Origin: Clostridium sp. BSD9I1
Lineage (GTDB): Bacteria; Bacillota; Clostridia; Clostridiales; Clostridiaceae
Length of the DNA stretch: 64,000 bases
Direction of reading: 5' to 3'
Assembly: GCF_900185645.1 (NCBI RefSeq)
Contig: NZ_FYAM01000025.1
Span: 1 to 64,000, forward strand
The translations under genes and the position numbers were made by a program. Below, piece by piece: positions 11,969-21,411 of this stretch (positions within the stretch are counted from its first letter, which is position 1; the number at the start of each line of letters is the position of its first letter). The notes below the pieces were generated by a model. The model was not told the origin of the DNA, made no database searches, and saw only the letters and a program-made list of their open reading frames with translations.

Positions 11969-13348
11969 ATGAAAGAGTTTGATACTATTGCTGCAATTGC
12001 AACAGTGCTTGGCGAAGGCGGTATTTCTATTATAAGAATTTCTGGAAGTAAGAGCTTAGATATTGTAGATAGTATTTTCAAGGGAAAAAATAATAGGAAT
12101 TTATTAGATATAAGTCCATATAGCATGAGATATGGTTTTATAATAGAAAAAGAGACGGAAGATATATTAGATGAAGTTTTGGTAACGTATATGAAGGGAC
12201 CAAGAAGTTACACTGCAGAGGATACAGTAGAGATAAATTGTCATGGTGGTGTTACGCCAACAAAAAGAATATTTCAAGAAATTATAAAGGCTGGGGCAAG
12301 AGTTGCAGAGCCAGGTGAATTTACAAAGAGAGCTTTTTTAAATGGTAGAATTGATTTAAGCCAGGCAGAGGCTGTTATAGATATAATAAGAGCTAAAACA
12401 GAATTATCCATGAAGTCAGCGGTACTTCAATCCAACGGTAGAATTTCTAAGGAGATAGATTCTCTAAGAAATAGGTTACTTCAGACTATAGCTCATATTG
12501 AAGCAACAGTGGATTTTCCTGAGGATGACTTGGAGGAAGTTACATCTAATCAAGTTAGTATCCAAGTTGAAAATATAATAAATGAAGTAAGTGAACTTTT
12601 AAGTACTGCAGATGAGGGTAAGATTTTAAGAGAAGGATTAAATGTAGTTATAGTAGGTAAACCTAATGTAGGAAAATCTTCTTTATTAAATGCTTTACTA
12701 AAAGAACAAAGAGCTATAGTAACTGAGGTACCAGGAACCACAAGAGATGTTATAGAGGAATATATAAATTTAGATGGTGTACCTATTAAGATAATAGACA
12801 CAGCAGGAATTAGAGAAACAGAAGATATTGTTGAAAAAATTGGTGTAGAAAAATCAAAGGAAAAAATAATAGAAGCTGACTTAATTATTTTTATGATAGA
12901 TTTAAGTAGGGAATTAGATGATGAAGATAAAGAAATAATGGATTATATACGAGATAAGAAATATATTGTTTTACTAAACAAAAGTGATTTGGAAAATAAA
13001 GTAGTTAAGGAAGATTTAGCAGGTTTAAATTTAAAATACATAATTGAAAGTTCAGCTAAAAGCGGCAAGGGACTAGATGAGCTTAAAGATTCTATAAAGG
13101 AATTGTTTTTTAAAGGGGAAGTAAAGAATCAAGATATAATTATAACTAATGCTAGACATAAGGAAGCACTAATTAGAGCAAAGGAAAGCTTAAGCTCAGC
13201 TCTAGATACGTTAAATAATACTTTAGCAATAGATCTATCATCTATAGATATAAGAGATGCATGGTCAAGGCTCGGAGAAATTACAGGCGATACATTAGAA
13301 GAAGATATTATAGATAAAATATTTTCAGAATTTTGTTTAGGAAAGTAG
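11969..13348 (+). CDS. mnmE: tRNA-modification GTPase MnmE
   Basis: MnmE works with MnmG to add (carboxymethyl)aminomethyl groups to the wobble uridine of certain tRNAs. The product (459 residues) has the N-terminal formyl-THF-binding domain ([20 protein letters not shown]), a helical domain, a G domain with GKPNVGKSS (about 230-238), [14 protein letters not shown] and NKSD, and the C-terminal catalytic Cys in FCLGK. A GTG at 11960 extends the frame, but GAGGTGA positioned 6 bases before the ATG at 11969 decides the start. Confidence 0.97.
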   Translation: MKEFDTIAAIATVLGEGGISIIRISGSKSLDIVDSIFKGKNNRNLLDISPYSMRYGFIIEKETEDILDEVLVTYMKGPRSYTAEDTVEINCHGGVTPTKRIFQEIIKAGARVAEPGEFTKRAFLNGRIDLSQAEAVIDIIRAKTELSMKSAVLQSNGRISKEIDSLRNRLLQTIAHIEATVDFPEDDLEEVTSNQVSIQVENIINEVSELLSTADEGKILREGLNVVIVGKPNVGKSSLLNALLKEQRAIVTEVPGTTRDVIEEYINLDGVPIKIIDTAGIRETEDIVEKIGVEKSKEKIIEADLIIFMIDLSRELDDEDKEIMDYIRDKKYIVLLNKSDLENKVVKEDLAGLNLKYIIESSAKSGKGLDELKDSIKELFFKGEVKNQDIIITNARHKEALIRAKESLSSALDTLNNTLAIDLSSIDIRDAWSRLGEITGDTLEEDIIDKIFSEFCLGK

Positions 13349-13357
13349 GGAGAGTAT

Positions 13358-15238
13358 ATGAAGTATTATGCAGGAGATTACGATGTAGTAGTAGTAGGAG
13401 CAGGCCATGCAGGCTGTGAGGCTGGCCTTGCAGCTGCTAGGATGGGATCCAAGGTACTAGTATGTACGATAAACTTAGATAGTGTAGGTATGATGCCTTG
13501 TAATCCTAATGTTGGAGGAACAGCAAAAGGACATTTAGTAAGGGAAATAGATGCCTTAGGTGGGGAAATGGGTATAAATATAGATAATACCTTTATCCAA
13601 TCTAGAATGCTTAATACCTCAAAGGGACCTGCTGTGCATTCATTAAGAGCACAGGCAGATAAGCAGAAGTATTCTCAAAGAATGAAAAATGTTTTAGAAA
13701 GCCAAGAAAATTTAACAATGAAACAAATAGAAGTAGTTGCATTGGATGTAGAAGATGGTAAAATTAAAGGTGTGCTTACAAAAAATGGTGCATATTATAA
13801 CACTAAAGCTGTTATCCTTGCCACAGGAACATACTTAAAAGGTAAAGTGATAATTGGAGATGTAAGCTATAGTAGTGGACCAAATGGGTTATTTCCTGCG
13901 CAGGACTTATCACAAAGCCTTATAGACTTAGGAATAAGTTTAAGAAGATTTAAAACTGGTACTCCAGCGAGAATAAATAGAAGAACAGTAGATTTTTCTA
14001 AAATGATAGAACAACCAGGAGATGAAAAGATAGTTCCATTTTCATTTATGAGTGGAGAAATAACTAGAAATCAAGTTTCATGCTATTTAACTTATACAAA
14101 CGAAAAGACTCATGGAATAATAAGAGAAAACATACATAGATCTCCTTTATATAACGGGTCTATAGAAGGAGTAGGACCTAGATATTGCCCTTCTATAGAG
14201 GATAAGGTAATGAGATTCCCAGATAAGGAACAGCATCAAGTATTCATTGAGCCTGAAGGAGAAAATACTGAGGAAATGTATGTAGGAGGTATGTCTAGTT
14301 CCTTACCAGAAGATGTTCAAATTGCAATGTATCGCAGTGTTCCTGGTCTTGAGAATGTAGAATTTTTAAGAACAGCATATGCAATAGAATATGATTCTAT
14401 AGATTCTACACAATTAAAATTATCCTTAGAATTTAAAGAAATAGAAGGGTTATTTGGAGCAGGCCAGGTTAATGGAAGCTCAGGGTATGAGGAGGCAGCA
14501 GCACAAGGACTTGTAGCGGGAATAAATGCTGCTTTAAAGGTGAGAGGACAAGAACCTTTTATACTACAAAGGTCTGATGCATACATAGGAGTTCTTATAG
14601 ATGATTTAGTTACAAAGGGAACTAATGAACCATATAGAATGATGACTTCACGTTCAGAATATAGACTTTTATTAAGGCAGGATAATGCAGATTTGAGACT
14701 TACAGAAATGAGTTATCAAATAGGACTTGTTACTGAAGGAAGATACAAAAGCTTCATAAGTAGGAAGGAAGCTATAGAAGGGGAAATAGGCCGTATAAAA
14801 GCCCTTCAAATAACAAATAAAAAAGAGATAAATGAAATGTTAATATCCTTAAATTCATCAGAGTTGAGAAAGCCAATAAGCTTATATGAGCTTATAAAAA
14901 GACCTGAATTAGATTATTTTAAAGTTTACGAATTAGATAAAGATAGAATTGAATTGCCGTATGAAGTACAATATGAAGTAAATACTATGGCTAAATATGA
15001 GGGATATATACAAAAACAATTAGAGCAAGTAGAACAGTTCAAGAAATTTGAGAAAAAGCTTATTCCATCTGAAATCAATTATAGTGAAGTGCATGGTTTG
15101 AGAATTGAAGCAGTACAAAAATTAAGCAAAATTAATCCTATGAATATAGGGCAGGCATCTAGAATATCTGGAGTATCTCCAGCAGATATTTCTGTACTTC
15201 TTATTTATTTAGAACATAAATATAGACTTTCAAAGTAA
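13358..15238 (+). CDS. mnmG: tRNA uridine-5-carboxymethylaminomethyl synthesis enzyme MnmG
   Basis: This is the FAD partner of MnmE. The 626 residues begin with a dinucleotide-binding motif [20 protein letters not shown] (about 11-30), then [20 protein letters not shown] and the catalytic-cysteine region [14 protein letters not shown]. The C-terminal helical domain ends [13 protein letters not shown]. Length and motifs are full. Only 9 bases separate it from mnmE, so they are co-transcribed. Confidence 0.98.
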   Translation: MKYYAGDYDVVVVGAGHAGCEAGLAAARMGSKVLVCTINLDSVGMMPCNPNVGGTAKGHLVREIDALGGEMGINIDNTFIQSRMLNTSKGPAVHSLRAQADKQKYSQRMKNVLESQENLTMKQIEVVALDVEDGKIKGVLTKNGAYYNTKAVILATGTYLKGKVIIGDVSYSSGPNGLFPAQDLSQSLIDLGISLRRFKTGTPARINRRTVDFSKMIEQPGDEKIVPFSFMSGEITRNQVSCYLTYTNEKTHGIIRENIHRSPLYNGSIEGVGPRYCPSIEDKVMRFPDKEQHQVFIEPEGENTEEMYVGGMSSSLPEDVQIAMYRSVPGLENVEFLRTAYAIEYDSIDSTQLKLSLEFKEIEGLFGAGQVNGSSGYEEAAAQGLVAGINAALKVRGQEPFILQRSDAYIGVLIDDLVTKGTNEPYRMMTSRSEYRLLLRQDNADLRLTEMSYQIGLVTEGRYKSFISRKEAIEGEIGRIKALQITNKKEINEMLISLNSSELRKPISLYELIKRPELDYFKVYELDKDRIELPYEVQYEVNTMAKYEGYIQKQLEQVEQFKKFEKKLIPSEINYSEVHGLRIEAVQKLSKINPMNIGQASRISGVSPADISVLLIYLEHKYRLSK

Positions 15239-15267
15239 TAAATTAATTTTAAATAAAATATAAATTA

Positions 15268-15303
15268 CACTTATATATGAATTATATAATTCATATATAA
15301 GTG
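15268..15303. repeat. Perfect 36-bp A/T-rich palindrome before rsmG
   Basis: Arms CACTTATATATGAAT and ATTCATATATAAGTG flank TATATA, so the whole 36 bases equal their own reverse complement. In RNA this makes a 15-18 bp stem. It lies between mnmG and rsmG, ends 17 bases before the rsmG ATG, and leaves the GGAGG site free. No T-run follows. Confidence 0.85.
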
Positions 15304-15320
15304 ATTTATGGAGGATAAAT

Positions 15321-16040
15321 ATGCAATATTTCGATATACTTAAGGCTTCTTGTGAAGATATAAATATTGATTTTGATGAAAATAAGTATAATCAGTTAAT
15401 ACAGTATAAAAACTTATTACAAGAATGGAATGAAAAAATTAACCTTACTTCTATAACTGAAGATGAGGAAATAATAAAAAAACATTTTATAGATAGCATA
15501 AAAATATATAAGTTTTCTCCTTTAAAGGATATGAAAAGGATTATAGATGTAGGGACTGGAGCAGGGTTTCCAGGACTGCCTATTAAAATAGTCGATGAAA
15601 AAAAGCAAGTGGTTTTATTAGATTCACTAAACAAAAGAATAAATTTTCTAAATGAAGTTATTAATACACTTAAACTAGAGAATATCAAAACTGTTCATGG
15701 CAGGGCAGAAGATGTTGCAAAAGATAAAGGTTATAGAGAGTGCTTTGATGGTGTAGTTTCTCGTGCTGTAGCAAATATGAGTGTATTAAGTGAGTTTTGC
15801 TTACCATTTGTAAAATTAAATGGATATTTTATTGCAATGAAAGGGCCAGCTGTAGAGGAAGAAATTAAAGAAGCCAAAAATGCAATAAGTACTTTAGGAG
15901 GAAAGATAGAAGATATAATAGGAATCGACATAGAAGAAAGTGACTTAAGACATAATTTAGTTATTATAAAGAAGATAAAAGAAACCCCAGATAAATATCC
16001 TAGAAAAGCTGGATTAGTTAATAAGAGTCCTTTAAGATAA
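15321..16040 (+). CDS. rsmG: 16S rRNA (guanine527-N7)-methyltransferase RsmG
   Basis: This Rossmann-fold methyltransferase modifies G527 of 16S rRNA, and its loss gives low-level streptomycin resistance in other bacteria. The 239 residues contain [18 protein letters not shown], the SAM-binding [15 protein letters not shown] (about residues 72-86), [15 protein letters not shown] and the VVSRAVANM motif. GGAGG lies 7 bases before the ATG. Confidence 0.96.
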   Translation: MQYFDILKASCEDINIDFDENKYNQLIQYKNLLQEWNEKINLTSITEDEEIIKKHFIDSIKIYKFSPLKDMKRIIDVGTGAGFPGLPIKIVDEKKQVVLLDSLNKRINFLNEVINTLKLENIKTVHGRAEDVAKDKGYRECFDGVVSRAVANMSVLSEFCLPFVKLNGYFIAMKGPAVEEEIKEAKNAISTLGGKIEDIIGIDIEESDLRHNLVIIKKIKETPDKYPRKAGLVNKSPLR

Positions 16041-16123
16041 AAATTTTATTCAATTATAGAAGGAATTTTAACGGTTAACAGAGAAATTTTAAATAAATGA
16101 AAGCACAAGAGGGATGGGTTAAT

Positions 16124-16906
16124 ATGGAACAAAAGGTTAGTTATATAAATACTGAATTGATTTCTCCTAATGTGTATCAACCTAGAAAGTTTTTTAATGA
16201 AGAAGCCATAGAGGAATTATCAAAATCCATAAAGGTTTATGGCATTATTCAACCTTTATCTGTAAGAAGGGTTAGTGAAGATAAGTTTGAATTAATAGCA
16301 GGAGAAAGAAGATTAAGGGCAGCAAAGAAGGCAGGTTTACAAGAAGTACCTGTTATAATTGTTGATGTGTCCAATAAGGATTCAGCAGCAATAGCATTAT
16401 TAGAAAACATACAAAGAGAAGACTTGAATTTTTTGGAAGAGGCAGAAGCATACTACAATTTAATTAAAGAACATAATTATACTCAAGAACAGTTGTCGGA
16501 AATTATAGGTAAAAAGCAATCTACTATAGCTAATAAAATAAGACTGTTAAGATTAACTTCTGGAGTTAGAAAGATTTTAATAGAAAATAATCTTACAGAA
16601 AGACATGCTAGGGCCCTTCTTAAGTTACCGGCAGAAGAGCTTCAAAAAAAGGTTTTAAGTGTCATAATTAAAAAAGGTTTAAATGTAAAGAAATCAGAAG
16701 AGCTCATAGAAAAAGAGTTAAATAAGTTAATAGAAAAGAGTTCTTCAAAAGAGGAAAGAAAAAAAATCAAAGGTATTTTTAGTCCTAAGGTTTATATAAA
16801 TACTATTAGACAAGTATTTGATAAGTATGGTCTAAATGCACAGTATTCATCTCAAGATTCAGAAGAAAGTATTCAAATTATGATTACAATTCCAAAGAAT
16901 AAATAA
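16124..16906 (+). CDS. noc: Nucleoid occlusion protein Noc (ParB-like)
   Basis: This ParB paralogue protects the nucleoid from division-septum assembly. The 260 residues show the ParB N-terminal CTP-binding motifs GERRLRAAKKAG (60-71) and ENIQREDLN (94-102), and a helix-turn-helix with GKKQSTIANKIRLL. The frame is open to an ATG at 16097, but no ribosome site precedes that one. GAGGGATGG lies before the ATG at 16124, matching family N-termini. It is assigned Noc, not ParB, by its place after rsmG and by the presence of a separate parB at 17857. Confidence 0.88.
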   Translation: MEQKVSYINTELISPNVYQPRKFFNEEAIEELSKSIKVYGIIQPLSVRRVSEDKFELIAGERRLRAAKKAGLQEVPVIIVDVSNKDSAAIALLENIQREDLNFLEEAEAYYNLIKEHNYTQEQLSEIIGKKQSTIANKIRLLRLTSGVRKILIENNLTERHARALLKLPAEELQKKVLSVIIKKGLNVKKSEELIEKELNKLIEKSSSKEERKKIKGIFSPKVYINTIRQVFDKYGLNAQYSSQDSEESIQIMITIPKNK

Positions 16907-16926
16907 TTCAATAATATTATAATAAA

Positions 16927-16942
16927 TGTTTCACGTGAAACA
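16927..16942. promoter_or_regulatory. parS: parS centromere site 1
   Basis: TGTTTCACGTGAAACA is an exact match to the parS consensus bound by ParB/Spo0J. It lies between noc and its terminator, upstream of parA. ParB loads here, spreads, and recruits SMC. Confidence 0.97.
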
Positions 16943-16944
16943 TT

Positions 16945-16992
16945 AAAAACTATGTGATGAGTGAAAATAACATTTTAGCACATAGTTTTTTT
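16945..16992 (+). terminator. Rho-independent terminator after noc
   Basis: AAAAACTATGTG pairs with CACATAGTTTTT, followed by further T residues, 39 bases past the noc stop. It closes the rpmH-noc transcript, so parA-parB probably has its own promoter in 16993-17070, though I could not identify a convincing one. Confidence 0.88.
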
Positions 16993-17082
16993 ATTTTTAT
17001 ACAATTTTTTTAAATAAGTACTTTTTTTATATATTATATGACTATATAATAAAACTATAACTAATATTATGAGGCGGTGAAT

Positions 17083-17853
17083 ATGGTGAAGGTAATTACA
17101 GTATTTAATCAAAAGGGTGGAGTGGGTAAGACAACAACTAATATTAATTTATGTTCATACTTAGCTATGGAAGGATATAGAGTTCTTTCTATGGATATAG
17201 ATCCTCAGGGTAATACCACTAGTGGATTAGGTTTCGATAAGAGAAAAATTAAAACATCTATTTATGATGTAATCACTGATGATACCTCTATAGAAGAGGC
17301 TATGATAAAATGTGAATTTGTAGACAATTTTTACATAGTTCCTTCAACTATGTCTTTAGCAGGAGCAGAAGTGGAAATAATAGATAAGGTTAATAGGGAA
17401 AAAATATTGAGAGAAAAAATAAAAAGTGTTGAAGGAAAGTTTGATTTTATATTTATTGACTGTCCTCCATCATTAGGGTTTTTAACTATTAATGCTTTAA
17501 CTGCTTCTAATAGTGTATTGATTCCTATACAATGTGAATTTTATGCATTAGAAGGAGTTGGACAACTTGTTAATACTATTCAACTCGTTAAAAAGTCATT
17601 AAACCCCAATATTGATATTGAGGGAGTAGTCTTAAGCATGTTTGACAGTAGAACTAATCTTTCAAATGAAGTAGTTAGTGAAGTTAAAAAGTATTTTAAG
17701 AACAAAGTATATGATACAACTATTCCAAGAAATATAAGACTGGCAGAATCCCCTAGTTTTGGATTGCCGATAATGTTGTATGATAATAAATGTAAAGGTG
17801 CAGAGGCGTATGAAAAGCTAGCTAAGGAATTCTTAGAAAGGCAGGAGAATTAA
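17083..17853 (+). CDS. parA: Chromosome partitioning ATPase ParA (Soj)
   Basis: This is a Walker-type dimerising ATPase that moves ParB-parS complexes and modulates DnaA. The 256 residues have the deviant Walker A FNQKGGVGKTTTNINL, MDIDPQGN and the Walker B-like FDFIFIDCPPSLG. A GTG at 17077 opens the frame two codons earlier, but GAGGCGG at 17071 is better spaced for the ATG at 17083. It lies 3 bases before parB. Confidence 0.96.
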   Translation: MVKVITVFNQKGGVGKTTTNINLCSYLAMEGYRVLSMDIDPQGNTTSGLGFDKRKIKTSIYDVITDDTSIEEAMIKCEFVDNFYIVPSTMSLAGAEVEIIDKVNREKILREKIKSVEGKFDFIFIDCPPSLGFLTINALTASNSVLIPIQCEFYALEGVGQLVNTIQLVKKSLNPNIDIEGVVLSMFDSRTNLSNEVVSEVKKYFKNKVYDTTIPRNIRLAESPSFGLPIMLYDNKCKGAEAYEKLAKEFLERQEN

Positions 17854-17856
17854 AAT

Positions 17857-18717
17857 ATGAGTAAGAAGTTTGGATTAGGAAAGGGATTGGGGGCATTAAT
17901 TCCTGAAGATTCTTCAGAAGATAATCTCTTGCTAAATGGGATGCAAAAGATAGATATTTCGCTTATAAGAGCTAATAACACTCAGCCTAGAAAGAGCTTT
18001 GATGAAGAAAAAATAATGGAACTATCAGAGTCAATAAAACAGTATGGAGTTATTCAACCTATACTTATTACAAAAGATGATGGTACCCATACATATACAA
18101 TTGTAGCTGGAGAAAGAAGATGGAGAGCGGCAAAGCTTGCTGGGATCAAAGAAGTACCTGTTATTATAAAGGAGCTAAATAAAAAAGAGATTCTGGAAAT
18201 TTCCTTAATAGAAAATATACAAAGACAGGACTTAAATCCAATTGAAGAAGCTAAAGCATATAAAAATCTTTTAGAAGATTTTAAGTTAACGCAAGAAGAA
18301 TTGAGTAAAAGAGTGGGTAAATCTAGAACAGCTATTACAAATTGTATTAGACTTTTAAATTTAGATGAAAGAGTTCAAGACTATGTTATAGATGGAGTTT
18401 TAACTGAGGGGCATGGCAGAACATTGCTTGCTATTGAAAATAAGGAATTACAATATAAGATATCTCAGATGATTATAGATGATAAATTAAGTGTAAGAGA
18501 AACTGAAAAATTGATAAAATCACTAAACAGGGACAAAGAGAAACAAAGAAATAATAAGCAAATTAACAATATATATTATGATGATATAAAAAATAAGTTA
18601 GAAGAGTTATTTGGAACTAGAGTAGTTTTGAATAGCAATAATGACAAAGGAAAGATTCAAATTGAATATTATTCTGAAGAAGACCTTCAAAGAATATTAG
18701 ATATACTAAAACTTTAA
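17857..18717 (+). CDS. parB: Chromosome partitioning protein ParB (Spo0J)
   Basis: This CTP-dependent DNA clamp binds parS. Its 286 residues start KKFGLGKGLGALIPE, the typical ParA-stimulating N-terminus. GERRWRAAKLAG (85-96) and ENIQRQDLNPIEEA (119-132) are the CTPase motifs, GKSRTAITNCIRLL is the helix-turn-helix, and a C-terminal dimerisation region follows. AGGCAGGAG precedes the ATG. It forms an operon with parA and is flanked by two parS sites. Confidence 0.97.
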   Translation: MSKKFGLGKGLGALIPEDSSEDNLLLNGMQKIDISLIRANNTQPRKSFDEEKIMELSESIKQYGVIQPILITKDDGTHTYTIVAGERRWRAAKLAGIKEVPVIIKELNKKEILEISLIENIQRQDLNPIEEAKAYKNLLEDFKLTQEELSKRVGKSRTAITNCIRLLNLDERVQDYVIDGVLTEGHGRTLLAIENKELQYKISQMIIDDKLSVRETEKLIKSLNRDKEKQRNNKQINNIYYDDIKNKLEELFGTRVVLNSNNDKGKIQIEYYSEEDLQRILDILKL

Positions 18718-18730
18718 GTAAATTATAAAA

Positions 18731-18746
18731 TGTTTCACGTGAAACA
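18731..18746. promoter_or_regulatory. parS: parS centromere site 2
   Basis: A second exact TGTTTCACGTGAAACA lies 13 bases after parB. With site 1 it brackets the parAB genes, about 1.8 kb apart, which favours high ParB occupancy over this locus and possible autoregulation. Confidence 0.97.
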
Positions 18747-18768
18747 ATAACATGAAAGGAGATATTAT

Positions 18769-19272
18769 ATGGAAAGCTTAATTGCAGCACTAAATGAAGT
18801 TCAGCCCTTTATAATAATAGCTCTTGTGGCAATTGTAATTATATTAATTATAGCTATAGCTGTACAGGGAAAGGCAATAAGTAGATTAGAGGTAAGGTAT
18901 AAAAGACTTATGAGGGGAGTAGATAATAAAAATTTAGAAAAAGTAATAACAAGTTATTTAGATAAAATAGATGAATCTGTAGAAAAAACTGAGCATATCA
19001 ATGATTTATATAATGAGTTAAGTATTAAGATTAACTCATGCATTCAAAAGTTTTCAATTGTAAGATATAGAGCGTTTGAGGATGTTGGAAGTGACTTGAG
19101 CTATTCAATAGCCTTATTAGATAACAGTAATAACGGAATAATTCTTACTGGACTTTATGGAAGAAATGAAAGTACAACTTATGCAAAGCCTATAGATAAG
19201 GGTATATCAAGATATGAATTATCTGACGAAGAAGATCAAGTACTACAAGATGCAATGAATGATAATGAATAA
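18769..19272 (+). CDS. DUF4446 family membrane-anchored protein
   Basis: The 167 residues start with one hydrophobic segment (about 13-33, FIIIALVAIVIILIIAIAVQG), then a coiled-coil-prone charged region (40-85) and a soluble domain with IVRYRAFEDVGSDLSYSIALLD...GIILTGLYGRNES. This is the DUF4446 pattern often found just after parB in clostridia. Its function is unknown. AAGGAG precedes the ATG. The parS site lies between it and parB, so it may be co-transcribed. Confidence 0.8.
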   Translation: MESLIAALNEVQPFIIIALVAIVIILIIAIAVQGKAISRLEVRYKRLMRGVDNKNLEKVITSYLDKIDESVEKTEHINDLYNELSIKINSCIQKFSIVRYRAFEDVGSDLSYSIALLDNSNNGIILTGLYGRNESTTYAKPIDKGISRYELSDEEDQVLQDAMNDNE

Positions 19273-19337
19273 TATTTAAGCATAAGTATAAAAAATCTCG
19301 TTTGGGGTAATATTTACCTTAAAGGAGGTTTTTTACT

Positions 19338-19592
19338 ATGGTAATATGTGTTTCTGAAGAACTTAATCATATATCAAATGAATTAAAAAAAAGAGGATAT
19401 AGCATAATAAAATCCCTTGGAGAATGTAATTGTGATGTTATTATATGCAATCTAAAGGACGGGGGATTAAGCAAATTAACTATGGAACATACCTTGAAAA
19501 ATGAGGGGATTCTTATAATAGACCTTGGAAGTAAAAATATAGATGAAATAGAAAACATACTCAATAATAGAACGGATAATTCCATATTTTAG
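19338..19592 (+). CDS. Small YkuS/UPF0180-like protein
   Basis: This 84-residue soluble protein (VICVSEELNHISNELKKRGY...CDVIICNLKDGGL) resembles the YkuS/UPF0180 family: an alpha/beta pattern with a GY motif and a Cys-rich strand. The resemblance is by eye and the function is unknown. GGAGG lies 9 bases before the ATG. The C-terminal half is longer than typical YkuS. Confidence 0.55.
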   Translation: MVICVSEELNHISNELKKRGYSIIKSLGECNCDVIICNLKDGGLSKLTMEHTLKNEGILIIDLGSKNIDEIENILNNRTDNSIF

Positions 19593-19601
19593 ATTGTTTT
19601 T

Positions 19602-19687
19602 TATATAAGGCGATGCTTAAATCATATATGATAATAATTAAGTTAAAACTATAAATTATCATAAATTATTAAGAATCGCCTTATATT
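19602..19687. terminator. Bidirectional terminator between convergent genes
   Basis: ATATAAGGCGAT (19603-19614) pairs with ATCGCCTTATAT (19675-19686) around an A/T-rich interior that contains a further ATGATAATAATT/AATTATCAT pairing. It lies between the rightward YkuS-like gene and the leftward yyaC. Confidence 0.7.
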
Positions 19688-19704
19688 TTAAATGTTTATA
19701 AATA

Positions 19705-20295
19705 TTAATTATTTAAAAGTACTTTTTTACTTTTTTCAATCTTTTTACCACCTATGGTTTTAAGTACAGAATGATATATACCTTCAGATATGGTTTCAGC
19801 TAACTGCATAACCGTATAAAGACGAGTGTTTTGAAGAACCATAAATTCTAGAGAACCAGAAATATTTACAATTCCTGTTATACTTAGATCACCAATCTCA
19901 GGCAAGTTCTTATTCATAGCTGAGCCAGGGCTCAATGGCTTTTCTTCAACGCAAACCTTACCTATATTTTGAATACTTCCAAGACAAGCGTCTATGGCTA
20001 TTATATATGGATTTTTAAATTTCATATGTATTTCTTCAATTGTTTCACATAAGTTTTTAGCGTGAACTGGGTTTTCCAGGTTTCCGTAAATATAGAAATT
20101 CTCCCTAGTTAAGAATTTAAGTTTGTGTCCAACTAAAGGACCTAAACTATCACCTGTAGAACGATCAGAACCTATGCATAATACAACAATAGTTTTATTA
20201 GATTTTACTACAGGACTTAAGAATTCAGTTAAGGTATCTCTTAAAGAAAATATAGAAGATGTAACAGATGAATCAAACATAACTTTTTTCTCCAT
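19705..20295 (-). CDS. yyaC: Spore protease YyaC
   Basis: The 196-residue product matches the YyaC/GPR-like hydrolase family, with VVLCIGSDRSTGDSLGPLVG near residue 38, NPVHAKNL, IIAIDACLGS and PGSAMNKNLPEIGDLSITGI. Family members are related to the germination protease and are made during sporulation. The location near parB/oriC is conserved. The ribosome site GGAGG is 10 bases before the ATG and lies inside a stable hairpin (20303-20340), which could restrict translation. Confidence 0.85.
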   Translation of the reverse strand: MEKKVMFDSSVTSSIFSLRDTLTEFLSPVVKSNKTIVVLCIGSDRSTGDSLGPLVGHKLKFLTRENFYIYGNLENPVHAKNLCETIEEIHMKFKNPYIIAIDACLGSIQNIGKVCVEEKPLSPGSAMNKNLPEIGDLSITGIVNISGSLEFMVLQNTRLYTVMQLAETISEGIYHSVLKTIGGKKIEKSKKVLLNN

Positions 20296-20302
20296 ATAAG
20301 CA

Positions 20303-20340
20303 AAACCTCCTGTTTAGGATTATATCCAAACGGAGGTTTA
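20303..20340 (-). promoter_or_regulatory. Hairpin sequestering the yyaC ribosome-binding site
   Basis: On the minus strand AAACCTCC pairs with GGAGGTTT, with inner TTT/AAA and GGAT/ATCC pairings around an ATA loop. The 3' arm contains the yyaC Shine-Dalgarno GGAGG. A short TTTT follows, so the structure could be a terminator for the upstream YtvI-like gene, a translational control hairpin, or both. Confidence 0.65.
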
Positions 20341-20351
20341 TTATACATAAA

Positions 20352-21407
20352 TTATAATACATCTACAGATTTTAATACTTTGTAAAAAACTACTAAGAAG
20401 ATACAAAAAAACATTCCTGAAATGCCATTTACCTTTAATCCTATAAATATAGCAGCAATTACTGATACCGGATGTAATCCTAATGAGGCAGATACTATTT
20501 TAGGCTCCACTATTTGTCTCACTACAGTTACAACTATATACCATATTAATATTCCAAAGGCAGTAAAGTAATTTTTAACTATAAAGAAGTAGATTAAAGC
20601 TAAGGGAATATATATGCCGCCAACTCCAAGTACAGGAAGAATATCAAATATAGCAGCTACAACACTTAATATACCAGAATACTTTACTTTTAAGACTGTA
20701 AAGCCAATTAGTGTCTCTATAAATGTAATACAGATAACAAGCAAATAAGACATAGCATAATTTGTAAGCATTCTTTTAGCTTCATGAATTATATGAATAA
20801 GCCTATCTGAGTTCTCATTTTCTAGAGCGTGCAAAAACTTAGTTTTCGCAGAGGACAAGTCTCTTGTAAAAAAGTATGTTGATATTAAAGTAAATAATAC
20901 TACCATAAAAACAGAAGGTATATACCCTAAAAATGATATAGCTCCTTGTATTATCTTACCTGTAATTAATACAGTTAAATTAGAAATTTTAGATATATAA
21001 GATGATAAGTTTTTCTCTATAGCATTTATAATAGATGGATCTAAATTATTATAATATTGTTCTAAATCTTGAACAAGATAGTTTATGTTATTACTATTAG
21101 TATTTAAATATAGCTGAATATTTTTAGCTAATTGTATGGCTTCTTTAGTAAGAGTAAAAATCACAGTATATAAGAGAGATAAAATCACTGTGAAAAAAAA
21201 CAATGTAGCTAGTAAAGAAGATATAGAGTTCTTTATCTTGAATTTTTTGCATATAAATCTACTTGGTTTTCTTAATATAAGTGCAAAAATTAATGCTAGC
21301 ACAAAGGGTAAGGTAAACTGTAGGGTTTTAAAAAATGTTATAAATACAAGTGTATAAATTATAAAGAACAATATTGTTCTATCAAATCGTTGTAAAAACC
21401 GCCCCAT
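20352..21407 (-). CDS. AI-2E/YtvI family membrane protein
   Basis: The 351 residues form about 7-8 hydrophobic helices. There is an N-terminal pair (14-45), a helix at 60-85, a long extracytoplasmic segment (90-150), and C-terminal membrane helices with FDILPVLGVGGIYIPLALIYF, EPKIVSASLGLHP and ISGMFFCIF. This is the AI-2E transporter/PerM superfamily, closest in appearance to the sporulation protein YtvI. The substrate is unknown. It is the middle gene of a leftward series desulfurase-YtvI-yyaC. Confidence 0.8.
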   Translation of the reverse strand: MGRFLQRFDRTILFFIIYTLVFITFFKTLQFTLPFVLALIFALILRKPSRFICKKFKIKNSISSLLATLFFFTVILSLLYTVIFTLTKEAIQLAKNIQLYLNTNSNNINYLVQDLEQYYNNLDPSIINAIEKNLSSYISKISNLTVLITGKIIQGAISFLGYIPSVFMVVLFTLISTYFFTRDLSSAKTKFLHALENENSDRLIHIIHEAKRMLTNYAMSYLLVICITFIETLIGFTVLKVKYSGILSVVAAIFDILPVLGVGGIYIPLALIYFFIVKNYFTAFGILIWYIVVTVVRQIVEPKIVSASLGLHPVSVIAAIFIGLKVNGISGMFFCIFLVVFYKVLKSVDVL

Positions 21408-21411
21408 TATG

